Made by a program: the position numbers and the translations under genes. Below are positions 7,649 to 9,036 of a stretch of DNA of 9,036 bases, piece by piece (the first letter of the stretch is position 1; each line of letters begins with the position of its first letter). The stretch is taken from assembly GCA_014379075.1 (NCBI GenBank), contig JACMMN010000355.1, positions 1 to 9,036 of the forward strand. Reading direction: 5' to 3'. Source of the stretch: Pyrinomonadaceae bacterium. Its GTDB lineage: Bacteria; Acidobacteriota; Blastocatellia; Pyrinomonadales; Pyrinomonadaceae. Below the pieces are notes generated by a model. It saw only the letters and a list, made by a program, of their open reading frames with translations, was not told the DNA's origin and made no database searches.

Positions 7649-9036
7649 ATGGCAGATATAGACGCATACAAAGACAAATTCAGCGACAGCGGCCGGCGTG
7701 TTTTAGAATCCGCCTTGGATGAATCCAAGAAGCGCGACCAGAATTATGTCGCGATAGAACACATTTTGCATGCGGTCGCCAACGAGGAAGACGAACTTTT
7801 CACCGCGACAATGCGGGATCTGGCCGTTGATCCGCGCTCGGTCAAATTGCTGATCGAGAAGCGGATGGCAAGCGGAAGACAGCATAGCGGCAAAGGCTAC
7901 CGTATTGCTCCGGAAACGACTGAATTATTCAAGCGGGCAATGGATCGCGCCCGCTCGCAAGGCAGGCGCGTAATAGACGGCAGCGACATTTTCTATGTTC
8001 TATCAAACGACGAGAGAAGTATTTTAAACGACGTACTTCAAAATCTCGGTGTGCCGTCGGACGAGGTCGCCCAAACGGCCCGGACGAGGATCCGCAAGCG
8101 TGAAAAAGAAGAAGAGCGTTCGCGTCAAAAATATGAACTGCCGTCGTTCCTCAGGCATTTTGGGATTTCGATGAACAAACTCGCTCGGGAGGATAAGATC
8201 CCTCCGACGATCGGCCGCGAAAAAGAGATCCTGCAAATGATCGAGATCCTTTCGCATCGCGAGCGTTCTAATTCACCGATGCTCGTCGGTGAGCCTGGTG
8301 TCGGCAAAACTGCTGTTGTCGAAGGTTTGGCGAGATTGATCGAACTCGAACCGGAAAAAGTTCCGCCAAGGCTGCGCGATTGTCACATTGTACAGCTTCA
8401 AATGGGCGGCCTGGTGGCTGGCACGATGCTTCGCGGCATGTTCGAGGAACGTATTAAAGGAATTATCGATGAAGTAAAGGAAAAGACGAATATAATTCTT
8501 TTCATAGACGAAGCTCATACCATAATCGGTGCCGGTGCCGCGATGGGAACGTCATCTGATGCGGCGAATATGTTCAAATCTAGCCTCGCCCGAGGCGAAC
8601 TGCGGATCATCGGCGCGACGACCACGACCGAGTACAAGGAATATATTGGTGAAGACGAAGCCCTTTCGAGGCGGTTCCGCCTGGTGAAGGTTGATGAGCC
8701 GACAATTGACCAAACAAAGGAAATTCTGTTCGGCCTGCGCCCTCGTTTAGAGAAGAATTATTCTGTCACGATCTCTGACGAAGCGATAAACACGGCGCTC
8801 GAAATGTCGCCGAAATACATCCGCAATCTGCATCTTCCGGACAAAGCCATCGGATGGCTGGATACGGCATCGGTCAAGGTCGAGATCAGTGATCTTGCTG
8901 AGATGATCGTGCTTCCTGAACATATTATCGATGTCATCTCGCAGGAATCCAGGATTCCGAAGGACATGATCTATCGCGACACGTCCGACCGGTTTTCGGC
9001 GATGGAGATCGATTTGGCAAACCGCGTGATCGGCCA
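7649..9036 (+). CDS. Clp/Hsp100 family ATPase (ClpA/ClpC-like), 3' end cut by window edge
   Basis: 462 codons run open to the window edge, so the second AAA+ domain is missing. The visible part has two Clp_N repeats (YVAIEHILHAV at 33-43; DGSDIFYVLSNDERSIL at 110-126), then a charged linker at about 145-161 rich in Arg, Lys and Glu. The D1 AAA+ domain has Walker A GEPGVGKT at 214-221, Walker B Asp287-Glu288 in ILFIDEAHT, sensor IGATTTTEY near 321-329 and arginine fingers Arg341-Arg342. Between LPDKAIGWLDTA (396-407) and the IIDVIS/IPKDM linker (426-440) there are fewer than 20 residues, so the long ClpB middle domain is absent, as in ClpA. Pore loop 1 reads GTMLRGMF at 258-265, with Leu261 at the position of the usual Tyr. 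Such proteins usually feed substrates to ClpP, but the ClpP-docking loop lies beyond the edge. The ATG at 7649 is chosen from the Clp_N opening; the Shine-Dalgarno is poor. Confidence 0.92.
   Translation, partial: MADIDAYKDKFSDSGRRVLESALDESKKRDQNYVAIEHILHAVANEEDELFTATMRDLAVDPRSVKLLIEKRMASGRQHSGKGYRIAPETTELFKRAMDRARSQGRRVIDGSDIFYVLSNDERSILNDVLQNLGVPSDEVAQTARTRIRKREKEEERSRQKYELPSFLRHFGISMNKLAREDKIPPTIGREKEILQMIEILSHRERSNSPMLVGEPGVGKTAVVEGLARLIELEPEKVPPRLRDCHIVQLQMGGLVAGTMLRGMFEERIKGIIDEVKEKTNIILFIDEAHTIIGAGAAMGTSSDAANMFKSSLARGELRIIGATTTTEYKEYIGEDEALSRRFRLVKVDEPTIDQTKEILFGLRPRLEKNYSVTISDEAINTALEMSPKYIRNLHLPDKAIGWLDTASVKVEISDLAEMIVLPEHIIDVISQESRIPKDMIYRDTSDRFSAMEIDLANRVIG

Overview
The window is about 9 kb of chromosomal DNA from a bacterium of roughly 50% GC. 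It carries only housekeeping-type genes. I see no mobile element, tRNA, rRNA or CRISPR array. A HspR-type operator (HAIR) in front of clpB, together with the gene content and protein style, fits a lineage that uses HspR. Acidobacteriota (Blastocatellia/Pyrinomonadaceae-like) is my best guess, but it is an inference from general resemblance and not a demonstrated placement.

Left half (1-3604, all on the minus strand): a nucleoside uptake and salvage module. Reading in the direction of transcription, it holds two BmpC/NupP-NupQ-type ABC permease genes that overlap by one base, a stem-loop that looks like an intrinsic terminator, a class II purine nucleoside phosphorylase, and a uridine kinase cut by the left edge. 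Together they would import nucleosides, cleave purine nucleosides to base plus ribose-1-phosphate, and phosphorylate uridine/cytidine. The ATPase and the substrate-binding lipoprotein that such a transporter needs are not in the window.

Middle (3605-3802): a divergent promoter region. On the plus strand a near-perfect sigma-70 promoter for clpB (TTGACA, 17 bp, TATTAT) is overlapped by a HAIR-like inverted repeat (CTTGACA-N7-ACTCAAG), which predicts HspR repression. On the minus strand a plausible promoter serves the permease genes.

Right half (3803-9036, all on the plus strand): a protein quality-control cluster. It contains clpB (complete, 867 aa), grpE, a small Cys-Cys protein of unknown function one base after grpE, and a second Clp/Hsp100 ATPase truncated by the right edge. 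The second ATPase has two Clp_N repeats, intact Walker motifs, almost no middle domain, and an unusual pore loop in which the canonical Lys-Tyr is Met-Leu. Two large perfect inverted repeats lie in the gaps, one between clpB and grpE and one just upstream of the second Clp gene. dnaK, dnaJ and hspR are not in the window.

The points most worth checking are the HspR operator, the divergent Clp ATPase, the Cys-Cys protein tied to grpE, and the two hairpins. I found no clearly new system.
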